Positions 27,735 through 37,997 are shown, counted from the first letter of the stretch. The stretch is DNA of 64,000 nucleotides from Planctomycetota bacterium (GCA_016779225.1 JADHNZ010000006.1:1-64000); one strand, 5' to 3'. The notes: generated by a model from the letters alone, not told the origin. Program-made: numbers and translations.

Positions 27735-29423
27735 ATGCTTCGCCCTCTCCCCTCCACCCGCGCCCTAGAGGGCCAGCTGCCTCGGCTGCCGTGGGCTGCC
27801 TGCGGTCTCGCGCTCTGGGTGACCTCCTGCGGTGAGGCTCCCCCGGAGGCTCGCCTGGTGGACGCCACCCAGGCCTCAGGCCTGCGCTTCGTGCCCGAGG
27901 TCGGCGCCACAGGCCGCTTCGACCTGCCGGAGATCATGTCGGGAGGGGCCGCCCTGTTCGACGCCAACGGCGACGGGGCCCTGGACCTCCTGCTGGTGAA
28001 CGCCGGGGAGGATCCGCGCTCCGCGACGCCGTCACGGTCGGCCTCACCCAACGCCCTCTTCTTCGGTGACGGCCGGGGGGGGCTTCGAGCGGCTCCGCCC
28101 CTGCCGGCCGCGCGCGGCTACGGAATGGGGGTTGCCGTTGCGGACTTCAACGGAGACGGGTTCGAGGACTGCTACCTGACGGCGCGAGGGCCCGACTCCC
28201 TGCTCCTGGGCCGTGGAGACGGGACCTTCGAGGACGCGACCGAGGCCTGGGGCGTCCCCCAGGACGAGGGGTGGTCGTGCTCGGCCGCGGCCTTCGATCA
28301 CGACGGGGATGGCGACCTCGACCTCTTCGTGGTGCGCTACCTGACCTACGACCCGGACCTGATCTGTCACGACGGCGCGGGGCGTCCGTCCTATTGTCCC
28401 CCCCAGTCCTCACCGCCTGAGCCGGACCTCCTCCTGCGGAACGACGGCGACCGCTTCACGGACATCAGTGTGGAGGCGGGCCTGCGGACGGCACCTCCGG
28501 GGCCGGGCCTCGGCGTCGTGATCGAGGACCTCGATGGGGATGGGGACGAAGACCTGTTCATCGCGAACGATGGACACGCGAACCACCTCTGGATCCGCAG
28601 CGCCGACGGGCGCTACGAGGAGCGCGCGGTCCTGGCCGGCGTGGCCTTCAATCAGCACGGGCATGCCGAGGCGGGCATGGGCGTCGTGGCCGGGGACCTG
28701 GATGGAGACGGTCGCGACGACCTATTCCTGACGCACCTCCAGGAGGAGACCCATACCCTCTACCGGCGTTCGGGCCGCAGCTGGCGGGACGGAACGGCCC
28801 AGGCCGGCCTCGTGGAGACGACCATGGCGCACACCGGGTTTGGGGTGGGGCTCCTCGACCTCGAGCCGGATGGCGCTCCTGACCTCGTCATCGCCAATGG
28901 CAAGGTGCGACTGGGCGAGCCGCAGGGCAGCCTGCTCCCAGCGCCGTGGAATGCGCTCGCCGAGCCCGACTCGCTGCTCTCCAATCGTGGGGACGGTCGC
29001 TTCGTGGCTCTCAGCGAGGCTCCCTTGCGGGAGGCCCGCGTGAGCCGCGGTATCGCCACGGGCGACCTCGACGGCGACCTGGTGCCGGACCTCGTGCGCA
29101 CCCATGTCCTCTCCCCGGCGCAGGTGCTGCTCGTGCGTCCCTCCGCGCCGCTGAGCGAGCGCTTGGTCGCGGATGTGCGCGAGGCGACGGGAGCCGTGGC
29201 CCTCGGTGCCCGCGTCTGGGACGAGGCCCAGCCCGCGGCCGTCCGCACGGTGCGAGCCAACAGCGGCTATCTGTGCGCAAGCGACCCGCGCGTGCTCTTT
29301 GCCCAGCGCTCCACCGAGGTCACCCTGCGCGTGCGCTGGGCCGATGGAACCGAGGAGCGCTTCGGTCCTCTCGCGCCGGGGCAGGCCCACCGCCTGCAGC
29401 GCGGTCAAGGGGAGGCGCAGTGA
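27735..29423 (+). CDS. ASPIC/UnbV (CRTAC1-like) FG-GAP repeat lipoprotein
   Basis: Exported protein of 562 aa. The signal ends in a lipobox (LALWVTSC) at about residue 32. Then come repeated FG-GAP/VCBS calcium-binding blades, each with a DxNxDGxxD-type loop (FDANGDGALD, DFNGDGFEDC, DHDGDGDLD, DLDGDGDEDLF), predicting a beta-propeller. The C-terminus TVRANSGYLCASDPRVLF and VRWADGTEERF is the ASPIC/UnbV domain. A GTG at 27720 is an alternative start, but the ATG at 27735 fits the signal peptide. The next gene, a TPR lipoprotein, overlaps by 4 nt; this pair is common in planctomycetes. Role at the cell surface unknown. Confidence 0.88.
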   Translation: MLRPLPSTRALEGQLPRLPWAACGLALWVTSCGEAPPEARLVDATQASGLRFVPEVGATGRFDLPEIMSGGAALFDANGDGALDLLLVNAGEDPRSATPSRSASPNALFFGDGRGGLRAAPPLPAARGYGMGVAVADFNGDGFEDCYLTARGPDSLLLGRGDGTFEDATEAWGVPQDEGWSCSAAAFDHDGDGDLDLFVVRYLTYDPDLICHDGAGRPSYCPPQSSPPEPDLLLRNDGDRFTDISVEAGLRTAPPGPGLGVVIEDLDGDGDEDLFIANDGHANHLWIRSADGRYEERAVLAGVAFNQHGHAEAGMGVVAGDLDGDGRDDLFLTHLQEETHTLYRRSGRSWRDGTAQAGLVETTMAHTGFGVGLLDLEPDGAPDLVIANGKVRLGEPQGSLLPAPWNALAEPDSLLSNRGDGRFVALSEAPLREARVSRGIATGDLDGDLVPDLVRTHVLSPAQVLLVRPSAPLSERLVADVREATGAVALGARVWDEAQPAAVRTVRANSGYLCASDPRVLFAQRSTEVTLRVRWADGTEERFGPLAPGQAHRLQRGQGEAQ

Positions 29424-30730
29424 GCTCGGCCTCCAGCTCCATGCGGCGGAACCCGCGCCCGGCCTTCCGCTGGGGCGTTGGCGTCGCACTGCTGCTGCTG
29501 TCGACGGCCTGCGGCCCCACCGTCGTGCCCCCCACGATCGACGCGGAGATCCCCTGGTCGGACCTGGAGGTCAATGTGACGCGCACACTCCGGGAGGCCG
29601 TGGGCGCGGTGGACATGGCCCCGGCGAGCGCCGTCGCGTGGGAGGAGCTGGGGCTCCGCCTCGCCGCGCACCAGCTCGATGCGGCCGCTTGGAGCGCCCT
29701 CACCTTCGCCCTGGAGCTGGACGACTCCCGCGTCGAGGCGGCCTCGGCCCTTGCGGACCTGGCCCGCTTCGGCGGCCGCCCCGTAGAGGAGGTCCTCAGC
29801 TGGTACGACCGCGCCCTGGCTCTCTCCCCTGACCATGCCCCCCTCTGGACCGGGCGGGGCGATGCGCTGAGCGCCGCCGGGCGTGCCGAGGAGGCCGAGG
29901 CGAGCTACCGCCAGGCGCTCGAGCTCTGGCCCGAGTTGAAGCGCGCCCGCTCCCGGCTGGGCCGGGTCCTGGTCCAGCGCGAGGCCTACGAGGAGGGTCT
30001 GCAGCTGCTCCGCCCGCTGCTGGAGGAGCACCCCGACGATGCGCCGTGCGCGACCGCCATGGCGCAGGCGCTGGCCGCACTCGGGCAGGACGACGAGGCA
30101 GCCTTGTGGGCGGAGCGGGCACGCGCGGCGGACGGCGAGACGGTCCCTCTCGAGGACCCTAGGCGCATCGACCTGCTGAGCCGCCAGCGCGCCAGCCGGT
30201 ACCTGTTCCTGCGCGCTCGCGCCGCCCTGGATCGAGGCGAGCTGGCTCGTGCGACGGTGGACCTTGCGGCTGCATTGGAGGGGCAGCCCGACGCCTACAA
30301 CGCGCGCGCCCTGCTCGCGCGCGCGCTCCTGGCCCAGCGGCGCATCGCCGAGGCCGAGGAGCAGCTGCGACGCGCCCTCGAGACGCGGCCGGGTCACCCC
30401 GAGTCCCTGCGGCTCCTCGGCCAGGTCATCCATCAGGCTGGGGACGACCGGCAGGCCATTGACCTGCTCGAGGCCGCCGCTGCGGCCGAGCCGCTCGATC
30501 CCGGGTCGAGCCTGGCCCTGGGCTCCTCTTGGCTCCGGGTAGAGGACCCGCAGCGGGCGCTGCCGCACCTCGAGGCCGCAGCGGCCGGGTCACCGGAGCT
30601 GGCGGATGCCTGGTTCCGGCTGGCCCTGGCCCGCGAGGGGGTCGGGGACGCCCAGGGGGCGGCCGAAGCCCGCGAGGAGGGCCGGCGCCTGGACCCGAGC
30701 CACCCCCTGGCCAAGACTTCCGGAAAGTGA
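29420..30730 (+). CDS. Tetratricopeptide-repeat lipoprotein
   Basis: Protein of 436 aa from a GTG that overlaps the upstream stop (GTGA), with GGAGG 4 nt before it; an ATG at 29441 is the alternative. The lipobox is in LLLLSTAC. The mature part consists of tandem 34-residue TPR motifs, for example ALWTGRGDALSAAGRAEEAEASYRQAL and the later AYNARALLARALLAQRRIAEAEEQ (each shown only in part), suggesting a protein-interaction scaffold. Coupled to the ASPIC/UnbV protein, with which it may form an envelope complex. Confidence 0.82.
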   Translation: MSSASSSMRRNPRPAFRWGVGVALLLLSTACGPTVVPPTIDAEIPWSDLEVNVTRTLREAVGAVDMAPASAVAWEELGLRLAAHQLDAAAWSALTFALELDDSRVEAASALADLARFGGRPVEEVLSWYDRALALSPDHAPLWTGRGDALSAAGRAEEAEASYRQALELWPELKRARSRLGRVLVQREAYEEGLQLLRPLLEEHPDDAPCATAMAQALAALGQDDEAALWAERARAADGETVPLEDPRRIDLLSRQRASRYLFLRARAALDRGELARATVDLAAALEGQPDAYNARALLARALLAQRRIAEAEEQLRRALETRPGHPESLRLLGQVIHQAGDDRQAIDLLEAAAAAEPLDPGSSLALGSSWLRVEDPQRALPHLEAAAAGSPELADAWFRLALAREGVGDAQGAAEAREEGRRLDPSHPLAKTSGK

Positions 30731-30732
30731 TC

Positions 30733-30761
30733 TAGAACTTCATGAACGAGTGAAGTATGCT
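30733..30761 (+). promoter_or_regulatory. Promoter and operator of the sahR-like gene
   Basis: TAGAAC (30733-30738) and TATGCT (30756-30761) are 17 nt apart. Nearly the whole spacer is a perfect 6-bp inverted repeat ACTTCA-N8-TGAAGT (30737-30756), containing an inner TTCATGAA. An operator in the -35/-10 spacer of an ArsR-family gene points to autoregulation. The -35 match is weak (3 of 6). Confidence 0.65.
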
Positions 30762-30824
30762 CTGGGGCCCCGCCGATGGGGATGAAGGCCAGTCCAGGCC
30801 GAGTCCCCCCACCCAGGCCCATCC

Positions 30825-31826
30825 ATGAGCGCCAGCAGCACCACCGCAGCCCCCTCCGCAGACCTGCCCGGCCTGCTCCGGGTCTTTGCGGACGCAACCC
30901 GGCTGCGGATCCTGGCGCTCTTGGCCCGTGAGGAGCTGACTGCTGGCGAGCTGGCCCGGTGCCTGGATCAGGCGCCCTCTCGCGTCAGCAACCACCTGCG
31001 CGTGCTCCGGGAGCACGACCTCCTCCAGGAGCGGCGCGTCGGGACCACGATCCACCTGCGCGGGGCGGGGGCCTCGGGCTCCGCCCTCGCGGCCCAGCTC
31101 CTGGAGACCGTGCTCCCGTCGATCCTCAGCGGACCCGACCACGAGGCGGACGCTGGCCGGCTGGCCCAGGTCCTCGCCGCCCGGGCCGTGCCGGAGGACT
31201 TCTTCGACCGCGTGGCCGGCGAGTACGACAAGCGCGGTGCGCTCTTCGCCAGCGGGCAGGCCCGGCAGCGCACGGTCGCCAGCCTCCTCCAGCCCGGCCT
31301 CGTCCTCGCGGATCTTGGCTGCGGAACCGGCTACATGGCGCGCGCCTTGGCGCCCCTAGCCTCGCGGCTCATCTGCGTCGACCAGTCCGAGGCCATGCTC
31401 GCGGAGGCTCAGGAGAACCTGCGGGCCCTGCCTCCCACCACGGCCGTGGAGTTCCGGCAGGGCGCACTCGATGCCCTCCCGCTCGACGACGCAAGCCTGG
31501 ACGGAGCCGTGATGGGGATGGTGCTTCATCACCTCGAGGACGCCCATGGCGCCCTGGTGGAGGTGCTGCGCGCCCTGCGCCCTGGCGGCACCTTCGCCGT
31601 CCTCGAGCTCGCACCCCACCGTGAGGCCTGGGTGCAGGAGACCCTCGGCGACCGCCACCTCGGCCTCCCCACCACCGAGGTCGTGCGCACCCTCGAGCGC
31701 GCCGGCTTCCAGGATGTCCATGTGGAGCCCGTGGACGATCGCTACTGCCCGCGCCCCGGCGCCGACGAGGCCCCTGCGGCTCTGCCGCTCTACATCGTTC
31801 GTGCGAGGAAGGCGCCGACGCCCTGA
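30825..31826 (+). CDS. sahR: SahR-like ArsR-family regulator fused to a SAM methyltransferase domain
   Basis: Protein of 333 aa. Residues about 18-82 form an ArsR-type winged helix (FADATRLRILALLAREEL, then the recognition helix SRVSNHLRVLREHDLL). From about residue 145 there is a class I methyltransferase domain with motif I ADLGCGTGYMARAL and MVLHHLEDAHGAL. The same architecture defines SahR, which in Proteobacteria senses S-adenosylhomocysteine and controls SAH-recycling genes. Here it lies 118 nt upstream of ahcY on the same strand, with an inverted-repeat operator at its own promoter. The metal-binding cysteines of ArsR sensors are absent from the DNA-binding domain. The name is by architecture and context, not by alignment. 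Confidence 0.75.
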   Translation: MSASSTTAAPSADLPGLLRVFADATRLRILALLAREELTAGELARCLDQAPSRVSNHLRVLREHDLLQERRVGTTIHLRGAGASGSALAAQLLETVLPSILSGPDHEADAGRLAQVLAARAVPEDFFDRVAGEYDKRGALFASGQARQRTVASLLQPGLVLADLGCGTGYMARALAPLASRLICVDQSEAMLAEAQENLRALPPTTAVEFRQGALDALPLDDASLDGAVMGMVLHHLEDAHGALVEVLRALRPGGTFAVLELAPHREAWVQETLGDRHLGLPTTEVVRTLERAGFQDVHVEPVDDRYCPRPGADEAPAALPLYIVRARKAPTP

Positions 31827-31868
31827 TCCCCCACTTCGCGGGTCGCCCCGGCGGCACGCGTTGCTCTC

Positions 31869-31920
31869 GCGGGCAAGACCCGCAGTCCCATCTGAAGCAC
31901 TGCGGGGGTCTCCCCCCGCA
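31869..31920 (+). promoter_or_regulatory. ahcY leader with mutually exclusive hairpins
   Basis: Three helices compete: GCGGG/CCCGC (31869-31883), GACCCGCAGT with ACTGCGGGGGTC (31877-31886 and 31899-31910), and TGCGGGGG-TCTC-CCCCCGCA (31901-31920), the last ending 24 nt before the ahcY ATG. The middle pairing excludes both others, an arrangement typical of attenuators. The conserved core of the known SAH riboswitch is not present. No T-tract follows, so translation rather than termination would be affected. Confidence 0.4.
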
Positions 31921-31944
31921 CCCCACTGAAACCCCTCCCTCATC

Positions 31945-33423
<1,479 letters not shown>

Positions 33424-33455
33424 GCGAGCGGGCGCCCAGGGCGCCCCAGATCGAG

Positions 33456-33490
33456 ACCGGCGCCTCCGCGAAGCCCGCGGGGGCGCCGGT
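33456..33490 (+). terminator. Hairpin downstream of ahcY
   Basis: Stem ACCGGCGCC / GGCGCCGGT (9 bp) extended inside by CCGCG / CGCGG, followed by TCGTCATTCG. Stable, with only a poor U-tract; a probable transcription end for the sahR-ahcY unit. Confidence 0.5.
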
Positions 33491-33551
33491 TCGTCATTCG
33501 ACGCCGACGAGCCGTGGCCCAATCCCCCGGGATGGGTCAAACTGAGGGGGC

Positions 33552-34820
33552 ATGCAGGGACCCTCTTCGTGGCTTCGAAGGCTCGGCCTCATGGCTGGAC
33601 TCCTGGCCTTGGGCCCCGCCCTTGGGCAGGGAGCCGCGCCGAGGAAGGTGCTGCTCGTGGACCTCGACGATGTCGGCGTCGAGATCCTGGATGCGACGGA
33701 GACGCCCGGCCTGGACGCCCTCTCCCTGCGAGGACGCACCTTCCGACGCTTCTACACGGCTCCCATGTGCACGGCCACGAGGGCGCTGATGAACCTCGGC
33801 GCTCGCGGAAGTCGTCAGGAGGTGCTCTGCACCGGCAATGTCTCGGGCACGAACACCTACAAGCTGCCCACGGCGCCCTTCGAGTCCCTCGCCCAGGTGG
33901 TGACCGACCAGGGGCTCCGCGCGGCGAAGGTGGGCAAGTGGCACCTGTGTGACGACCTCGAGCTCCAGCACCCGCTCGACCACGGCTGGTGGCCCTATGT
34001 CGGAGTCATGGGCAACCCCAACCCGAGCGGCGGAGACTGGTTCTCGTACCCCGAGAATCAGGGGGGCGCTCTCGGCTGGGTTGCCGGTGTCTACATGACG
34101 ACGCGCGAGGCGGAGCTTGGGATGCGGATGGTCGAGCAGGGCTACGACCTCGTCTCGGTCAGCTTCCACGCGATCCACAAGCCCTTCCATGAGCCACCGC
34201 AGGCTCTGCACTCGATCCCCCTCCCCCTCGACACGGACTGGAAGCGCGCCCAGGCCGCGCTCCAGGCCCTGGACCGTGAGCTCGAGCGCCTCGTGCAGCA
34301 CGCCGAGGCCCTGGGCTACACCGTCCTCGTGTTCAGCGACAACGGGCTCGCGGGCCCCCTTGGTGGCCTGAAGGGAACAGTCTGGGAGGGCGGCGTGCAC
34401 ACGATCCTCTGGGCCGCAGGCCCGGGGATCCCGGCCGGCGAGGACGCCGCGCTCATCGAGGCGGTGGACCTCTACGCGACCGTGCTGGAGCTGCTCGGAA
34501 TCCCCCAGACCGCCCTGAGGGGCCCGGACTCCACGAGCTTCGTGCCTCGGCTGTTGGGAGGCGGAGGCTCCAAGAGCCATGTGATCGCCGAGCGCGGTGG
34601 GCCCGCGGGAGTCGACCCACGCGACAATCCAGACCTCTGGCGGCGCATGGTGCGTGAGGACCGCTACAAGCTGATCGTGAACCAGGACGGGCTGGGCCAG
34701 CGCCTGTTCGACCTCTGGTCCGACCCCTTCGAGACGACCGACCTGCTCCTCGACCCCCAGCCGCAGCCCGGCGTGCAGCTCGAGCTGCGCAGGCTGCGTG
34801 CGCTCCTCGGCCAGCTTTGA
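33552..34820 (+). CDS. Exported sulfatase-like protein with a degenerate formylglycine motif
   Basis: Protein of 422 aa with a signal peptide (RRLGLMAGLLALGPALGQG). It follows the alkaline phosphatase/sulfatase fold: LLVDLDDVG with the metal Asp residues, FYTAPMCTATRALMNLG at the nucleophile, VGKWHL, and VFSDNGL with the second metal site. The nucleophile motif reads C-T-A-T-R instead of C-x-P-x-R, so the Pro needed for recognition by the formylglycine-generating enzyme is missing and maturation may fail. It could be a phosphoesterase-like or inactive homologue. The stop overlaps the TTG start of the next gene by 4 nt. Confidence 0.82.
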   Translation: MQGPSSWLRRLGLMAGLLALGPALGQGAAPRKVLLVDLDDVGVEILDATETPGLDALSLRGRTFRRFYTAPMCTATRALMNLGARGSRQEVLCTGNVSGTNTYKLPTAPFESLAQVVTDQGLRAAKVGKWHLCDDLELQHPLDHGWWPYVGVMGNPNPSGGDWFSYPENQGGALGWVAGVYMTTREAELGMRMVEQGYDLVSVSFHAIHKPFHEPPQALHSIPLPLDTDWKRAQAALQALDRELERLVQHAEALGYTVLVFSDNGLAGPLGGLKGTVWEGGVHTILWAAGPGIPAGEDAALIEAVDLYATVLELLGIPQTALRGPDSTSFVPRLLGGGGSKSHVIAERGGPAGVDPRDNPDLWRRMVREDRYKLIVNQDGLGQRLFDLWSDPFETTDLLLDPQPQPGVQLELRRLRALLGQL

Positions 34821-35749
34821 CTCCCTCCGCAGCGCCGATCAACCACACGGGCCGCGGCCCCGTGGGCCGCCTCGCACCCAGCCCCACAGGTCCCCTGCAC
34901 CTCGGGCACGCCTACGCGTTCCTCCATGCCTTCTGGTGGACGCGCAGCCGGGAAGGCACGGTGCTGCTGCGCTTCGACGATCTGGACGCGAGCCGCTGCC
35001 GTCCCGAGTTCCGGGACCTCGCCCTGCGGGACTTGGAGTGGCTGGGGATCGAGTGGAGCGGGACGCCGCTGCTGCAGTCCTCCCGCCTAGAGGCCTACGC
35101 GGAGGCCCTCGAGCGGCTCCGACACAGCCCGCGCGCCTTCGGCTGCCGCTGCACGCGCCGCGACCTCGAGGCCGTTGCTGCGCCCCATGCCGGCGAGGAG
35201 CTCCTGTATCCGGGGACTTGCCGTGCCCTAGGTCTCGACGGCCCCGCACTGCGCCTTCGAGTGCCCAGCGAGCCCGTGCGGCTGGCCGAGGTCTGTGCAT
35301 CCGAGCGGGAGGTGAACCTGGCCCTCGAGGGCGGGGACTTCCTGGTGCGCACCCGATCCGGGCAGCCCTCCTACCAGCTCGTCACCGCCCTCGACGATGA
35401 CCACCAGGGGGTGACCGAGGTCGCCCGGGGCCGCGACCTCCTGGTCTCCATGGGCCGACAGGACCTCATCCGCGCGGAGCTGGGACTCAGGCCGCTGTCC
35501 TCCGCTCATCTCCCTCTCGTCGTGGACGCTTCGGGCCGGCGCCTGGCGAAGCGCGCCCAGGATCTGAGCCTGGAGGGTCTGCGCGCGGCCGGCGTGGATC
35601 CGGTTCGGATCCTCGCCCGGGCCATGGACTGCGACTTCCAAGGGGGCGGCATGGCCGAGGCCCATGCACGCGCGCTGGAGTCCTACCGCCTGCCCCTCGG
35701 CAGCGTGCGCACCGCGCCCACCGTCGACGCCCTGCGATCCAGGGCCTAG
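34817..35749 (+). CDS. gluQ: Glutamyl-Q tRNA(Asp) synthetase-like protein
   Basis: Truncated relative of glutamyl-tRNA synthetase, 310 aa, lacking the anticodon-binding domain; such enzymes attach glutamate to queuosine of tRNA-Asp. The N-terminus GRLAPSPTGPLHLGHAYAFL carries the HIGH-type motif HLGH near residue 27. The zinc site FGCRCTRR then YPGTC (C-x-C, Y-x3-C) is that of GluQ enzymes. VTEVARGRDLL and the late RRLAKRAQDLSL replace the KMSKS loop. The listed start is a TTG overlapping the previous stop; a GTG near 34860 is possible, so the N-terminus is uncertain. Confidence 0.85.
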   Translation: MTPSAAPINHTGRGPVGRLAPSPTGPLHLGHAYAFLHAFWWTRSREGTVLLRFDDLDASRCRPEFRDLALRDLEWLGIEWSGTPLLQSSRLEAYAEALERLRHSPRAFGCRCTRRDLEAVAAPHAGEELLYPGTCRALGLDGPALRLRVPSEPVRLAEVCASEREVNLALEGGDFLVRTRSGQPSYQLVTALDDDHQGVTEVARGRDLLVSMGRQDLIRAELGLRPLSSAHLPLVVDASGRRLAKRAQDLSLEGLRAAGVDPVRILARAMDCDFQGGGMAEAHARALESYRLPLGSVRTAPTVDALRSRA

Positions 35750-35758
35750 ACTCCTCCC

Positions 35759-36352
35759 GTGCTCGGTCGTCTCTGCGTCCTCCTGCTCCTGGCCGGCTGC
35801 TCCGCGCAGCAGGGGGTCGTCCGCCCGCGTCGCGCAAGCGTGGATTCGTGGCGCCCCACGGGTGCCTATGTGGCCGTGGATGCCCAGCGGGGCGCTCGCG
35901 CCTTCGTTCCCGAGGGTTGGAAGCCGAGCAGCGGCACCTGGCGCGTGCACCTGCCCGCGATCACGGCGATCGGCGTCGCTCCCGCAGGGCAGGGCGAGGA
36001 CCTGGATGTGGCCTGGGCCTGTCAGTTCCTGCACTCCCAGGTCCTACGCGACCTGCACCAGGCCGGCGTCGAAGCGACCGGGCAGCAGCGTCCGGGCCTG
36101 GGCAGGATGACCGTGCGCCTCGAGCCCCTCCGCGGAGGCTCCTCCACCAGCGAGCAGCTCGTCCTGCACCTCGAGTCCACGGTGGACGCCCCGGCAGGTC
36201 AGCCCCTGATCCTCCGCGTCCCCGTCACGCGCCCCACCGGAGCGGACGCGGTGGTCGAGGGATGGTCCGAGAACCGCACCCTGCTGCGCGCCTGGTCCCG
36301 GGACCTAGTGGACGCACTCACGCGCCTGCGGGGCCTCCCCATGCGCACGTGA
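35759..36352 (+). CDS. Lipoprotein of unknown function
   Basis: Protein of 197 aa from a GTG at 35759, 9 nt after the gluQ stop. The first 14 residues (MLGRLCVLLLLAGC) form a compact lipoprotein signal. The mature domain alternates beta-type stretches (TWRVHLPAITAIGVAP, MTVRLEPLRGGSS) and contains a conserved-looking CQFLHSQVLRDLHQAG helix. No family recognised. The stop overlaps the GTG start of the next gene, suggesting the two envelope proteins work together. Confidence 0.6.
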   Translation: MLGRLCVLLLLAGCSAQQGVVRPRRASVDSWRPTGAYVAVDAQRGARAFVPEGWKPSSGTWRVHLPAITAIGVAPAGQGEDLDVAWACQFLHSQVLRDLHQAGVEATGQQRPGLGRMTVRLEPLRGGSSTSEQLVLHLESTVDAPAGQPLILRVPVTRPTGADAVVEGWSENRTLLRAWSRDLVDALTRLRGLPMRT

Positions 36353-37380
36353 GCCCCATGGGGAACCCTGACCCGGGCCCTTGGCGCGAGCTCCCTCTTG
36401 CCCCGCGCGCCTGGGGGCCTGGCCTCCTCGCGGGGCTCGTGGGTGCCGGCATGCTGGGGCTGGCCTGGACCCTAGGCAGCCTTGCACTCGAGGCCGACGG
36501 CGCGCCGAGCGCGTTCCTGCTGCCCTTCACCCTGTTCGTCCTGTTGATCGCCGCCGCAGGGGCGTTCGCGCTCCTCGTGGCGGCGGCGGCACTCGCTGGG
36601 GGTGCCCGCGTGCGGAGTCGCCGGGCGCCCGGAGGCGGCGAGCGTCAGCTCGAGATCGAGGAGAGCGCGGCCATCCTTCGCCGCCGCAGGCGCGTCCCGC
36701 TCGCGGGGAGCTGGGTGGCCCTGACCGAGGAGGGCCTGGTGGTGCACGGGCCGGGCGGACGGCGCTGGGAGGCACCGTCCTTGGATCCGGGCTTCGGAGC
36801 CGAGGAGGCCGCAAGGTGGGCCGCCTCCCTCGACCTCGCCCTGGGTCCCGGGCGCCGACCGCGATCGGCGCTGGGGTTCTGCTGGGAGAGCCGGCCCGAG
36901 GCATGGCAGCTTCGAGCCATGGGCTGGACCGCGGGCCCCTGGGTGCTCGCCCTGCTCGGGGCGTCCTTCCTCGTCTTCGTCGGCGGGGTCTCAGCGGCGG
37001 TGCTCATGGACGCCCTGCCCGTCACAGGAGGCGCGGCTCCGATCCTCGGACTCTTCGCGCTGGCAGGGCTGGGTCTACTTCTGGCAGCCAGAGGCCGGGC
37101 AAGGCTGCGGAGGACGCTGACACTCGAGGGAGGCACCCTGCGCCTCGTTCGGCCGCCGTGGTCTCCTCGAGAGGTGAGCCTCGCGGAGGGCGAAGTGCGC
37201 TGCGTCTCACCACGCAGGCCGGGGTCCACCGGCCGCGGCCCCCTCTGGGCCCTCGAGCTCCCCACCCTCGAAGGCCCGATCCTCTGGAGCCTGCCCTGTG
37301 GCGCGGAGGGCCACCGCTCTGCCGCCCGGTGGATCGAGCGCGCACGCCGCGACGGCAGGACGCGCGGTCTGCCGGAATAG
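36349..37380 (+). CDS. Membrane protein of unknown function
   Basis: Protein of 343 aa from a GTG overlapping the upstream stop (an ATG at 36358 is the alternative). Four hydrophobic segments come in two pairs: near residues 23-45 and 52-80 (LLPFTLFVLLIAAAGAFALLV), and near 190-220 and 228-245 (ILGLFALAGLGLLLAARGR). Between and after them are soluble parts with beta-strand character, resembling duplicated membrane/PH-like units. No motif identifies it. Confidence 0.6.
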   Translation: MSPMGNPDPGPWRELPLAPRAWGPGLLAGLVGAGMLGLAWTLGSLALEADGAPSAFLLPFTLFVLLIAAAGAFALLVAAAALAGGARVRSRRAPGGGERQLEIEESAAILRRRRRVPLAGSWVALTEEGLVVHGPGGRRWEAPSLDPGFGAEEAARWAASLDLALGPGRRPRSALGFCWESRPEAWQLRAMGWTAGPWVLALLGASFLVFVGGVSAAVLMDALPVTGGAAPILGLFALAGLGLLLAARGRARLRRTLTLEGGTLRLVRPPWSPREVSLAEGEVRCVSPRRPGSTGRGPLWALELPTLEGPILWSLPCGAEGHRSAARWIERARRDGRTRGLPE

Positions 37381-37416
37381 AGACGCCCCGCCCGAAGGAG
37401 ACGGCACGCTGGGCCG

Positions 37417-37959
37417 ATGTCCGCCACCAGCCCCGTCTGCCGCCTCGTGGCGGCGCCTCTCCTCGCCACGGCCCTTCTTGCCGCATGTGTGGGACCGGCA
37501 CGCCCAGAGGCACCTCTTGCCGGCCCCGGACTCGAGGTGATCCAGGAGCTCGAGGGAACCTGGGTCCGCTGTGACGAGAGCGGGGCCCCCACCGAGGTGG
37601 TCACCAATGTGTTCCGCATCACCGCGGGCGGCTCGGCGGTGTCGGAGGTGGTCTTCCCCGGCGCGCCCGAGGAGATGCTGACCGTCTATGTCGCGGGCAG
37701 AGAGGGCCTCGAACTCACCCACTACTGCGCAGCACGCAACGCGCCGCGGATGGTGCTCGACCCCACCTCGACACCCGACGACCTGCGCTTCACCTGCACG
37801 GGCGGGGTCGGCCTCGAGGATCACTCCACGGGCCACATGCACACGGGGCGCCTCGTTCGCCTCGGCCCCGACCGCATGCGGACCGAGTGGGCCTATCTCG
37901 AGGGCGGCCAGGTGACCTTCACGGGCGTGTTCGACATCGCCCGCGTCAAGAAGCCCTGA
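37417..37959 (+). CDS. Small lipoprotein of unknown function
   Basis: Protein of 180 aa. Signal LVAAPLLATALLAAC gives a lipobox at about residue 24. The mature part (beginning after VGPARPEAP) looks like a small beta-barrel: LEGTWVRCDESG, MLTVYVAG, FTCTGGVGLED, FTGVFDIARV. Six cysteines are present, including the lipid-anchor Cys. The family is not recognised; similar lipocalin-like lipoproteins are common in planctomycetes. Confidence 0.6.
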   Translation: MSATSPVCRLVAAPLLATALLAACVGPARPEAPLAGPGLEVIQELEGTWVRCDESGAPTEVVTNVFRITAGGSAVSEVVFPGAPEEMLTVYVAGREGLELTHYCAARNAPRMVLDPTSTPDDLRFTCTGGVGLEDHSTGHMHTGRLVRLGPDRMRTEWAYLEGGQVTFTGVFDIARVKKP

Positions 37960-37997
37960 GTCCGGGCTCTCGCAACACGCCTCGCAGGAGGGCGTGC

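Noticed and set aside
31827-31944. Known SAH riboswitch before ahcY
   Set aside because: The conserved GAGGAGCG and AGGCTCGG segments are not present.
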